From Methyloglobulus morosus KoM1 (GTDB lineage Bacteria; Pseudomonadota; Gammaproteobacteria; Methylococcales; Methylomonadaceae), in assembly GCF_000496735.2 (NCBI RefSeq), contig NZ_AYLO01000021.1, forward strand, positions 1 to 41,751: a DNA stretch of 41,751 bases, in the 5' to 3' direction. Below the pieces are notes generated by a model. That model made no database searches and was not told the origin of the DNA. It saw only the letters and a program-made list of their open reading frames with translations. Below are positions 20,905 to 30,500 of the stretch, piece by piece; the stretch's first letter is position 1; each line of letters begins with the position of its first letter. A program made the position numbers and the translations under genes.

Positions 20905-21705
20905 TCAATTATCCAATAAATTGACTTGAACGTCCATGTTGTTCAAAACACAACCGGAGCCGAACTGATGAAATATGGAAACATCCGCAGCATCGCGACC
21001 AAAAGCAATAATCACCCTGCCGCCAGACAAGGAGTTTTGTGTCGGGTCGAAGGCATACCAGCGATTGCCGACATAGGCCTCAAACCAGGCATGTAAATCC
21101 ATCGGTTGCAGATTGTAAAGATAACCGACAACCAGCCTTGCCGGTATGCTGATACTGCGGCAAAGCGCTATGCAAAGCTGCGCAAGGTCCCTGCACACCC
21201 CATGACCGAGATGATGTATTTCAACCGCTGATAACGGAAAATCGCTGGTGCCGGGCAAATACCGTATCGAATTGTGTACCCAATCTGTAATTGTACTGAC
21301 CTGGTCATAACCGGGAAAAGCATCAACGGTTATTTTTCTGGCAAGATCGCCAAAGCGGTCAGATTCACAATAACGGCTGGGTAGCAAATAAGGCAGTGTT
21401 CCATTCGGTAGATGCTGTATTTCAATAAAATAAGCGCCTGGAGCGATGTCAACATGGTCGGTGACCATGACTTCAGCCGATGTGTTTATAAAAAAATCGC
21501 CCATGGGGGCAAGCAAACGCTGATACGAATTACCAAAGCTGTCGGTGCTTTCCACCATCGGTATTGCTGGGCTAATTGTAAAACTTTCGCAGTTGATCCA
21601 TTGCTGTATGCCTCGAAAGGGACGCAGCATCAAGATTAAGGCCGTCTCTTCGATAACATGGAAATGAAGATTGCAACTGACGCTTAACTTCATGAGGTTA
21701 GACAT
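20905..21705 (-). CDS. Transglutaminase-like cysteine protein (Anbu cluster, second copy)
   Basis: A 266-residue protein with an N-terminal beta-rich region of the bacterial transglutaminase-associated type and a transglutaminase core. The catalytic triad can be read off: Cys171 (in HGVCRDLAQ), His205 (in DLHAWFEAY) and Asp220 (in AFDPTQ). No signal peptide, so it is cytoplasmic. Such enzymes may hydrolyse or transfer amide bonds. In the Anbu context they are proposed to act on the same peptide or tag as the ATP-grasp ligase. It differs clearly in sequence from the copy at 22612-23553, so it is a diverged paralogue and not a recent duplication. Confidence 0.9.
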   Translation of the reverse strand: MSNLMKLSVSCNLHFHVIEETALILMLRPFRGIQQWINCESFTISPAIPMVESTDSFGNSYQRLLAPMGDFFINTSAEVMVTDHVDIAPGAYFIEIQHLPNGTLPYLLPSRYCESDRFGDLARKITVDAFPGYDQVSTITDWVHNSIRYLPGTSDFPLSAVEIHHLGHGVCRDLAQLCIALCRSISIPARLVVGYLYNLQPMDLHAWFEAYVGNRWYAFDPTQNSLSGGRVIIAFGRDAADVSIFHQFGSGCVLNNMDVQVNLLDN

Positions 21706-21827
21706 TGGGAATATTGCTCGGTGGCTTTAATTCTGTAGCACACGATTGTGACCTTATGTTTATAATGAAATCAAATGCTTGCTTTTCTTCTTGAATCAAG
21801 TGGCTGATTCAGGGTTTCCTCAACTTA

Positions 21828-22523
21828 TCAAACCCCAACAAAGCCGATTTCGTTATAGGCATGGTTCAGCCAGATTTTTACCCGCTGCCTTTCTAGTAAT
21901 CCCAGGTTATTAAGGCTGTCGGCATCCTTGTTTTTTGCGGCCCAAAAACTGTAACTGTTGCTATCAATCTTGGTCATGACAGGCGCATGAAGTCGTTTTA
22001 GGGCAATAATTTTTGCATTCAAGACTAATGCTCGATCTTTAACGCCTGATGACTCCAGGATATTGAAGCTTTCGTCACGAATCTGGTTTTGCACCAAAAC
22101 GTAATTCAGCGCATTTCCGAATTGATCGAGGAGTTTGTCCAACAAATCTACACAATCCTTCCCTGAGTCCATGACATTCCAATAACAAATAGATATTCCC
22201 AACTCTTCTGCCAATTCCAGCACGCCGGAATCTTCTATCCAGAGCGCCAAGGGATGATGAGTTTGGGCGGCCAGGTCAACCAGAATCCGCTGCTCCGGTT
22301 GTGCCGATGCCGTTTCGAGTAGGGTATCGAGGCTTTCGTAATTATCGATAACCGTAGGTGAGGCATAATCGCTATAAAAACGCAGTAATGCGCCGTGCGA
22401 CCTGTCGGTATCAAAACCGATAAAGGGTATCTCATGATCGATCATGTATTGCGCCAATAGCCGGGCTACTACGGATTTTCCTACCCCGCCTTTTTCGCCG
22501 CCGATCAAATGAATAGTAGCCAT
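21828..22523 (-). CDS. ParA/MinD-like P-loop ATPase
   Basis: A 231-residue ATPase with the deviant Walker A motif GGEKGGVGKS at residues 8-17, typical of ParA, MinD and related SIMIBI NTPases, followed by a FDTDRSHGAL switch-like segment. I start at ATG 22523, which has a GGAG site a few bases upstream and puts the P-loop at the expected position; an in-frame extension to 22574 is possible but has no support. No parB or centromere-like repeat is nearby, so plasmid partition is unlikely. It sits inside the Anbu/ATP-grasp cluster, between two transglutaminase genes, with gaps of 88 and 122 bases. A role in positioning or regulating the cluster's product is inference only. Confidence 0.85.
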   Translation of the reverse strand: MATIHLIGGEKGGVGKSVVARLLAQYMIDHEIPFIGFDTDRSHGALLRFYSDYASPTVIDNYESLDTLLETASAQPEQRILVDLAAQTHHPLALWIEDSGVLELAEELGISICYWNVMDSGKDCVDLLDKLLDQFGNALNYVLVQNQIRDESFNILESSGVKDRALVLNAKIIALKRLHAPVMTKIDSNSYSFWAAKNKDADSLNNLGLLERQRVKIWLNHAYNEIGFVGV

Positions 22524-22611
22524 GCATTCTCCAAGAAGTTCATAAAATGATTTGGGCTTATGGGTTATAAGCAAGCGGCCTTAAAAGCCAAACAATAGAA
22601 GTGAAATTTAC

Positions 22612-23553
22612 TCATTCCAGCCTCAATACATCCACCGATACCGAAAGCGTATGTTGGCCGCCACCGAAAGCAATGCCTTTAAGCGGCGTAACATCCGAAT
22701 AATCGCGACCCCAAGCCAACGTGACATGTTGGTCAAGGGGGACTTTATTATTGGTTGGATCAAAATCCAGCCAGCCGGTATCGGGGACATAAACTGAAAA
22801 CCAGGCATGGGAAGCATCGACACCGACCAATCGTTGTATACCGGGTTCAGGCGTGGTTTCAACGTAACCGCTGATATACCTTGCCGGGATTCCGTAAGCG
22901 CGTAAACAGCCGATGGCCAGATGGGCAAAATCCTGGCAAACACCGCGGCGAAAGTTAAGGACGTCAGATAGGGGGGTCGCTATCGTGGTAAAGGTCGGAT
23001 CATAAGTAAAATCCTGGTAAATTCTTCCCATCAAATCATGCACCACATCCACTAAGGCACGATTGGGCTGGAATGAGGGTTGCGCGTAACCGGCAAGTTC
23101 GGGCGTAACGGTCACCATGAGCGAATCAAGCAAGTATTGCTTGGCATCCATCAATTCGGCCGATTGATCGCGATTTTGAAATTGGACCTGGCCTTGTTGG
23201 CTTTGAAATTGTCCTTGGCCCGGTAAAGATGTCTCTTGCAGCAGGTTACGCACCTGCTCCCATAACAACTGGTTAAATAAATCCAGGGTACTTTGTTTGG
23301 GGAATACCGTCACTTCACTGATTGTGGTGACAGTGAGTTGATTATGGGGTTGCTGGATAGCAAAATAAGTTACGCGATTGCCAAAAAAATCTAAACGCTC
23401 ATGAAAATCCATGGGTGTTGGATAAATTTCAAAGCGGCTATTGTCGCAGTTCTGCCGCCAAAAGTTTCGTGGCTGTAATCTGGCTTCATTCTGGCACAAA
23501 CCGACCGGCTGGCTATAGGAATACACGGTGGTATGGGTAATGCGATATTTCAC
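22612..23553 (-). CDS. Transglutaminase-like cysteine protein with Gln-rich insert
   Basis: A 313-residue protein of the bacterial transglutaminase family: an N-terminal beta domain (YRITHTTVYSYSQPV, NEARLQPR) then the core with Cys206 (in RGVCQDFAH), His249 (in DASHAWFSVY) and Asp265 (in LDFDPTNN). Residues 112-130 form a Gln-rich low-complexity insert (alternating GQ, FQ and SQ) between the two domains, which I would not expect in the family. Its start overlaps the end of the ATP-grasp/alpha-E gene by four bases (ATGA), so the two are translationally coupled and probably act together. No signal peptide. Confidence 0.92.
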   Translation of the reverse strand: MKYRITHTTVYSYSQPVGLCQNEARLQPRNFWRQNCDNSRFEIYPTPMDFHERLDFFGNRVTYFAIQQPHNQLTVTTISEVTVFPKQSTLDLFNQLLWEQVRNLLQETSLPGQGQFQSQQGQVQFQNRDQSAELMDAKQYLLDSLMVTVTPELAGYAQPSFQPNRALVDVVHDLMGRIYQDFTYDPTFTTIATPLSDVLNFRRGVCQDFAHLAIGCLRAYGIPARYISGYVETTPEPGIQRLVGVDASHAWFSVYVPDTGWLDFDPTNNKVPLDQHVTLAWGRDYSDVTPLKGIAFGGGQHTLSVSVDVLRLE

Positions 23554-26120
23554 AGTTCGTCCTCGCGAGGATTCAGCATCATGAGCTGTGAAGTTTGGGA
23601 ATGGCTAAAATAGGTCTCGGCGATGACTTCAGCAATTCGCCATAATAAGCCGGCTGTATTCGATAGAACCGTTTCCAAATTAGCATAAATACCACTGTTT
23701 TTGCTTGGCGAGCTTAATTCGAGCAGATTGCTTAGGCGTAAGTCCGTATAGACCTTCAAAATTAAACGTTCTTCTTCACTCAGGTGATTTTTATCATTGC
23801 TCCGTGGCAAAGCGCCAATATGGGCAGATAGCTGGTTCAGTTGATAGGCTACCGAACGAGGATGGGTTTCATCCAGCAATAATAATTCCAGCACCATAGG
23901 TAGTTGGATAAATGACCTATAACGCCGCTGATAAATAGTTAAACTATCAGTTGAAACCAGTACTGCTTCAAGCATTTGATTTTGCAGGGCGTCATCACAT
24001 TGAAAAACAACGGTAGCGCGAAGCAATGCTATCAGCCCCAACGCACGTTCCAGTCTCCGTCCACTGTCCAGCATCAACCAAGCCGCTTCACGCGTCATAC
24101 TCTCACTGGTCAGGCCAGAAAATGCAACGATACCCGTAACTAATTCATCCAAATAATTTTGTAGCTGTTCGATATCAATTTCATGATTGACGACCCGCTG
24201 TTGCCAACGACGTTGAAGGTTATCGACACAGCGCCAAGTATCTTGCGACCACAAATCGCGTATGCTGAATGCGGCTTGCACAAAGGCCTGAATATTGGTC
24301 GTCAAAGTGCCTTTACGGACGCTATTTTTAGTGACGGACAATAATTCAGGTTCGGGCGCTTTAAGGAATTGGGTATCACATTTTACAAACCCAGGGTAAG
24401 TCCCGGTCACTTGAGTCAGCGCCGGCAGCAATAACTTGAGGCATTCATTGTCGAGCGGGTCTTTTTGTTCGAGCGTTTCTCTCAACTTGTGCAATACAGT
24501 CCGCAGTAGCCGAGCGGATGTTTCAATCCGCTCAAGATGCCGTCCGACCCAAAATAGATTGTCGGCAGCGCGGCTAGTCAGCGGCTCAATGACAGCATCA
24601 ATCAACTGGTTGCGCTTCGGTTGATTCCATAAGCTGACAGGCTTATCGGGTTCTGATGCTAATACCCAGGTGTCTTTGCTAATCCCGCCTGCTTGATTGG
24701 AAACGACAAAGTTATCTTTTTGCAAAGCAATACGGGTCAGCCCACCAGGCATGACGACGTAATCATCATCACTTGCGACGACAAAGTTGCGTAAAACGGC
24801 GTTACGTGGTTCGATTCGATGATCGACAAATGCGGGTAACGTTGAAAAGCTAACTTGTTCCTGAGCGATGAATAAATGGGGTTTGGCTAGAATTTGGCCC
24901 CGCAACTTATCCTTTTCATTGTTACTTAAGCCCTCGGCAAATACGGCATGGTTACCCAAGCTTCGATTTATAGGCTTAATGACTAATCTATCAAGATTTT
25001 GCAGGACAAAATCCCTTTCGCGGCGCTGCCCGCACCACCAAGTTGCAACCGAGGGAAGCTTAAGCTCTTCATTTAAAAAATGACGCGCCAATCTCGGCAA
25101 AAATGCCATCAATCCTGGATTTTCGAGAATACTGCTACCCAAAGGGTTGGCAATAGCGACATTGCCGCGCCGGACAACTTCCAATAGCCCCGCCACACCA
25201 AGCTGTGAAATGCTACGCAATTCCAAAGGATCGCAAAATGAATCATCGACACGGCGTAAAATCACATCAACAAGCTGCAGGCCCGACAATGATTTAAGCC
25301 ATAACCGGCCATCACGCACGGTTAAGTCGCCGCCTTGGACCAAAGTAAAACCAAGGTAAGCGGCTAAATAGGCATGTTCAAAATAGGTTTCATTGAGTGG
25401 GCCGGGCGTGAGGACGACAATGCGAGGGTCTTCTTTATTGTGGGGCGCAATATCAGCGAGCCCCTTGCGCAAGGCTTTAAAAAAACCCGATAAGCGGTGG
25501 ACTTTAGTTTCGCGCAAAATATCCGGTAACACCCGAGTCATCACCGTGCGGTTTTCCAGCGCATAACCGGAGCCGGACGGCGCTTGGGTGCGGTCATCCA
25601 ATACCCACATGCGTCCCTTCGGGTCGCGGGCAAGGTTCGCTGAATAAATTGTCAGGTAACGCTGTTGGTCTTGTAACGCATCGACGCAAGGCCGCAAGAA
25701 GCCTTCATGCCCAAAGATAAGCTCAACAGGCAGCATGCCTTTTTTCAATAGTTTCTGCGGGCCATAAATGTCTTTAAGGATCAAGTTGAGCAATTCGGCG
25801 CGTTGTTTAAGGCCAGCTTCTATTACCGACCATTCTTCGCTGCTAATTAAGAGCGGAACAGGATCGAGCCGCCAGGGCCGGGTTAGATTTTGCGAATCAC
25901 CATAAACATTGTAAGTGACTCCATTTTCGCGCAGCAAGCGTTGGGCTTCTCGCCGACGAAGCTCAAGTTTCTCGCTGCCCATGGCTTCAATCGCCGCCAT
26001 AAACCGTTCCCAATAGGGAAACGGTTTATTGTCCGTCGCATACATCTCGTCGTAGATACCGAGTTGTGTCGGATAATATTGGGTACCAATATCTATGGCA
26101 GTAGGTTTGGCATTTGACAT
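23550..26120 (-). CDS. Circularly permuted ATP-grasp / alpha-E domain fusion
   Basis: An 856-residue protein. Residues 1 to about 490 form a circularly permuted ATP-grasp domain (DUF404/407 type): YDEMYATD at the start, WRLDPVPL, QRAELLNLILKDIYG, the HAYLAAYLGFTLVQGGDL block, NPLGSSILENPGLMAFLP and the RLVIKPINRSLG segment for nucleotide and metal binding. Residues from about 515 to 845 are the all-helical alpha-E domain (DUF403), opening with ADNLFWVGRHLERIE. In many genomes these are two separate adjacent genes. ATP-grasp ligases join carboxylates to amines or thiols, so a peptide or amide bond is the likely product; substrates are not known. The downstream transglutaminase gene overlaps by ATGA. 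Confidence 0.93.
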   Translation of the reverse strand: MSNAKPTAIDIGTQYYPTQLGIYDEMYATDNKPFPYWERFMAAIEAMGSEKLELRRREAQRLLRENGVTYNVYGDSQNLTRPWRLDPVPLLISSEEWSVIEAGLKQRAELLNLILKDIYGPQKLLKKGMLPVELIFGHEGFLRPCVDALQDQQRYLTIYSANLARDPKGRMWVLDDRTQAPSGSGYALENRTVMTRVLPDILRETKVHRLSGFFKALRKGLADIAPHNKEDPRIVVLTPGPLNETYFEHAYLAAYLGFTLVQGGDLTVRDGRLWLKSLSGLQLVDVILRRVDDSFCDPLELRSISQLGVAGLLEVVRRGNVAIANPLGSSILENPGLMAFLPRLARHFLNEELKLPSVATWWCGQRRERDFVLQNLDRLVIKPINRSLGNHAVFAEGLSNNEKDKLRGQILAKPHLFIAQEQVSFSTLPAFVDHRIEPRNAVLRNFVVASDDDYVVMPGGLTRIALQKDNFVVSNQAGGISKDTWVLASEPDKPVSLWNQPKRNQLIDAVIEPLTSRAADNLFWVGRHLERIETSARLLRTVLHKLRETLEQKDPLDNECLKLLLPALTQVTGTYPGFVKCDTQFLKAPEPELLSVTKNSVRKGTLTTNIQAFVQAAFSIRDLWSQDTWRCVDNLQRRWQQRVVNHEIDIEQLQNYLDELVTGIVAFSGLTSESMTREAAWLMLDSGRRLERALGLIALLRATVVFQCDDALQNQMLEAVLVSTDSLTIYQRRYRSFIQLPMVLELLLLDETHPRSVAYQLNQLSAHIGALPRSNDKNHLSEEERLILKVYTDLRLSNLLELSSPSKNSGIYANLETVLSNTAGLLWRIAEVIAETYFSHSQTSQLMMLNPREDEL

Positions 26121-26205
26121 GGGTTATGCCAACTTGTTTTTTTTCATGTTTTGCTTGTTAGGCTTTCTTTCTCATATTAGGCATATAAGAAACTGCAACT
26201 GGACA

Positions 26206-27507
26206 TCATCGTGGGATAGTATTTTTGTAGTGGCGTAATGGCTCCCCTACATAAATCTGGCGGGGACGGTAAATAGTCACCGTTTCGCCGTGTATCATCT
26301 CCCGCCAATGGGCTAACCAGCCTGGCATACGGCCCATGGCAAACAAAACGGTGAACATGTTCGTAGGGATACCGGCGGCACGGAGAATCAACCCAGAGTA
26401 AAAATCAACATTAGGGTAAAGTTTCCTGGAAATGAAATAGTCATCATTGAGGGCGATTTCTTCGAGCCGTCTGGCAATATCAAACAAGGGGTCATTCATG
26501 CCCGGTTTATTCAATAGTTTGTCGCAATGTTTTTTCAGCACCAAAGCCCGAGGATCGAAATTCTTATAAACACGATGGCCAAAACCCATCAACCGGCTTG
26601 ATGAATTCTTATCCTTAGCCTGATTAATAAATTCCGTGCCGTCACCGCCTTCGGCGTGGATTTGTTCCAGCATCGAGATTACCTCTTGGTTGGCGCCCCC
26701 ATGGCGCGGCCCCCATAACGCTGCGATACCCGAGGAAGCAACCGCATAAACATTCGCTAAGCTGGAACCTGCCGTTCGAACCGAAGAGGTGCTGCAATTT
26801 TGTTCATGGTCGGCATGCAGGATCAAAAACATATCAATTGCCCGCACAATATCATCATCCAGTTGATAATCACGGACGGGGGAAGCAAACATCATGGTAA
26901 GAAAGTTCCTTACATATTTCAATTTGTAAGAGGGATAAACAAGCGGTTCACCAATCGATTTTTTATAGGAAAATGCCGCAATAGTCCGTACTTGGGATAT
27001 CAGGTTGGCGACAATTTGTATTTCGGTGGCGGTATCGAGTTGATCCGGCACCGGATAAAAAGTGGACAAAGACGCAACCATGGTGGCAAGTATACCCATG
27101 GGATGAGATCCTCGAGGGAAACCATTAAAAAAATGGTGCATATCTTCATGAATGATGGACGATTCATTCAATTGCGTTGAAAACTGTGTTAATTGATCTA
27201 TATTAGGCAACTCACCGTGCAACAACAGGTAAGCAACGTCAGTGAACCGTGAATTTTCGGCCAGTTCTTCGATAGGATAACCGCGATAACGCAGGATGCC
27301 TTTTTCCCCGTCGATATAGGTAATGGCGCTCTCACAAGCGCCTGTATTGCCGTAGCCGTCGTCCAGGGTTATGTAGCCAGTTTGGCTGCGAAGCTTAGTA
27401 ATATCAATCGCTTTTTCGCCTTCAACACCTTGGTAAGTGGGTAATGAATAGGTCTGGCCATCCAGGGTCAACGTTGCCGGAGTCAGCCTTTTTAATTTAT
27501 CAGTCAT
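26206..27507 (-). CDS. gltA: Type II citrate synthase
   Basis: A 433-residue citrate synthase of the hexameric, NADH-sensitive gammaproteobacterial type, condensing oxaloacetate and acetyl-CoA. The LHADHEQNCSTSSVR segment carries the first catalytic His, RHGGANQEV the substrate loop, GFGHRVYKNFDPRA the second His, and AMGRMPGWLAHW the C-terminal block. All are intact and the length is standard. A GGAGAG site lies a few bases before the ATG. It is embedded, in the same direction, between the DUF2126 gene (91 bases away) and the ATP-grasp gene (85 bases away), which is not a usual neighbourhood for gltA. Confidence 0.97.
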   Translation of the reverse strand: MTDKLKRLTPATLTLDGQTYSLPTYQGVEGEKAIDITKLRSQTGYITLDDGYGNTGACESAITYIDGEKGILRYRGYPIEELAENSRFTDVAYLLLHGELPNIDQLTQFSTQLNESSIIHEDMHHFFNGFPRGSHPMGILATMVASLSTFYPVPDQLDTATEIQIVANLISQVRTIAAFSYKKSIGEPLVYPSYKLKYVRNFLTMMFASPVRDYQLDDDIVRAIDMFLILHADHEQNCSTSSVRTAGSSLANVYAVASSGIAALWGPRHGGANQEVISMLEQIHAEGGDGTEFINQAKDKNSSSRLMGFGHRVYKNFDPRALVLKKHCDKLLNKPGMNDPLFDIARRLEEIALNDDYFISRKLYPNVDFYSGLILRAAGIPTNMFTVLFAMGRMPGWLAHWREMIHGETVTIYRPRQIYVGEPLRHYKNTIPR

Positions 27508-27552
27508 TCTTGTGTCTCTCCAAATGTAATGGACGGCGATGCAGGTAAAAAT

Positions 27553-27581
27553 TCTATGGGTACTTTACAAAGCCATTGCAA
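27553..27581 (-). promoter_or_regulatory. Possible promoter of gltA
   Basis: Reading the minus strand, TTGCAA (27576-27581) and CATAGA (27553-27558) are separated by 17 bases, in the 91-base gap before gltA. The match is moderate; it would let gltA be expressed independently of the DUF2126 gene. Confidence 0.25.
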
Positions 27582-27598
27582 TAGATGTCTACCGAAAA

Positions 27599-30500
27599 TT
27601 AACGATTGCGATGACGTAAATCCAGGGTAAATGGATATTCTTCACTTAATTCTTCAGCAGGCGGTGACATTGCCCTAGGCGCTCCATCGGTGGCGCTAAA
27701 ACGGGCAAGCAGGGGCTTATCGGAAGCCGCCGCTGGACTCATAGCCAGCGGCGGACGAATGATAACGCCGGGCGTATGCCCGTAATCCCAAAAGCGCGTC
27801 ATGCGTCGAGTTTCTGCCGCATACGCATTGACTGGAAAATCGTCATAGCTACGACCGCCTGGATGGGCAACATAGTAGGTGCATCCCCCCACCGAATGAC
27901 CATTCCATGTGTCAATTACATCTAGCACCAGCGGCGTATGCGGTGCAATCGTTGGATGCAATGCCGAAGGCGGTTGCCATGCCCGATATCGGACACCGGC
28001 TATGAACTCGCCTTTCCGCCCCGTGCTGCGCATGGGTAACCGTCGGCCGTTGCAGGCAATGACATAGCGGCCTTCGGTAAATCCGCTTACCGAGACTTGT
28101 AAACGCTCGACCGACGAATCCACATAGCGGGCGGTGCCTGTGCTGCTGACTTCCTCGCCCAGTACGTGCCACGGCTCGATGGCAAAGCGCAATTCCATGT
28201 CGATACCGTCAACCATTGTATTGCCGTAACGGGGGAAGCGGAATTCGAAAAAGGGGTCTAACCATTCAAGTTCGAAACCATAACCCGCGCGTTGTAAATC
28301 TTTAACAACCTGTTTCATATCTTCGCGGACATAATGCGGCAGCATAAAACGGTCATGCAACTCCGTGCCCCAACGCACGAGGTCGTGCTTATAAGGCTCA
28401 CGCCAGAACCAGGCGATTAAGGATCTCAATAACACCATCTGTACCAACGACATGCGGGCATGGGGCGGCATTTCAAAAGCGCGGAGTTCGAGGATGCCTA
28501 AGCGTCCTGTAGAGCTGTCGGGCGAATAGAGCTTATCGATACAGAACTCGGAACGATGCGTGTTACCGGTTATATCGGTCAATAAATGCCGTAACAAACG
28601 GTCAACCAGCCAGGGTTCGGGCACTTCGCCTTCAGGCATTTGTTGAAAGGCAATTTCCAGTTCGTACAGCTTTTCATCTCGGCCTTCATCCACGCGTGGC
28701 GCTTGACTGGTGGGTCCGATAAACATGCCGGAAAATAAATACGATAAACCGGGGTGATGTTGCCAGTAGGTAATCAGGCTGCGCAATAAATCGGGACGGC
28801 GCAGCAAAGGGCTGTCGGTCGGTGTTTCCGCGCCCATGGTAATGTGATTGCCGCCGCCGGTGCCGGTATGCCGCCCGTCCTGCATAAATTTTTCAGTGCC
28901 CAGCCTGGATTGTCGCGCTTCTTCGTACAGGACGGTTGTTTTATCCACCAATTCCTGCCAGGATTTCGATGGATGGATATTGACTTCGATAACGCCGGGG
29001 TCTGGCGTAACCATTAACCGTTCGATACGGTAATCGCGAGGCGGCTCATACCCTTCAAGCACCACGGGCATCGCCAAGCTTTCGGCTGTCGCTTCAATGG
29101 CCGCAACCAATTCAAGATAATGTTCCAGCAAAGTCAACGGCGGCATGAAGATATACAGTCGACCTTCCCGAGCTTCAACGCAAAGGGCCGTATGGGGCAC
29201 TTCAACTTGTATTGAGGGTTCAGCATCACCCAAATCCTGTCCAATAAAATCAGGATGTTCAACTGCTTTAGCTTCGATATGGCTGTAACGCTTAGCTACC
29301 TCACCGTGATAATCTTTCAAATCCGGCAAGTCTTCAAATAAGCTTTGTGGCTCCTGAGGGTCGCGTTTATCGGGCGCAACCCAAGGCAAGCTAGCTAAGG
29401 GCAAACGCATACCCATAGGCGAATTGCCGGGTATCAAGAACATCGCGTCGCGCCGGAAAGTCCAAGGGCCACTTTTCCAGCATTGTTCGGGCCAATTCCA
29501 GGTAATCGGTACCGCAAAACCAATCGGTTGATCTAAGCCGGTATCCAATAATTGGGTTAAGGTCTTCCGCTCGATAGAATCTTTGAGATTGCTTTTTAAG
29601 GGGTTGATATTGTCCGGTAAACTGCCTTCCTGCCAGAGATAATAGAAACTGTCTTCAAATGCGGTGTTTATATATTTAGTATGGATGCCTAAACGCTTGC
29701 TAAGTTGGTGGGTAAATTTTTCCGCCTGTTTTACGGTAAGCCCATAATCCTGGTTAATATCGGCCAATAAGGCTGGTTGGCGCCAAATAGGCGAGCCGTC
29801 TTTACGCCAAAAAATGCCGTATTGCCAACGCGGTAACGGTTCGCCCGGATACCATTTGCCTTGGCCGTAATGCAGCATAGCGCCTTCGGTGAATACATCC
29901 CGTAAGCGAATGGTCAATTGTTGTGCGCGTTCGCGCTTGTTTGCACCATCAGCGTGCGTATTCCATTCCGCACCTTCCATGTCATCGATAGAAACAAAGG
30001 TAGGTTCGCCCCCCATCGTCAGCCGGACATCTTGTTCGAGCAATTGTCGGTCGACAGCCTGTCCCAAGGCATCAATGCGATACCATTGGTCGTCGCTATA
30101 AGGCTTGGTAACGCGCGGGTCTTCATGCAAGCGCTCAACGGTATTGCTAAATTCAAACGCCACTTCGCATTTATCGGTGCCGCCTGTTACCGGCGCTGCA
30201 CTGGCGGGGTCTGGCGTACATGCCAAAGGGATATGGCCTTCGCTCGCCAATAATCCCGAGGTGGGGTCAAGCCCTATCCAGCCGGCGCCCGGTATGTAGA
30301 CTTCAGTCCAGGCGTGTAAATCGGTAAAATCCTGTTCAGGGCCGGAAGGGCCGTCCAATGCTTTGATGTCGGCAGTCAATTGAACTAGGTAGCCGGATAC
30401 AAACCGGGCGGCAAGGCCGAGATGCCGCAGGATTTGCACCAAAAGCCAAGCCGAATCCCGGCATGAACCGCTGCGTTTTTTAAGCGTTTCTTCACAGCTT

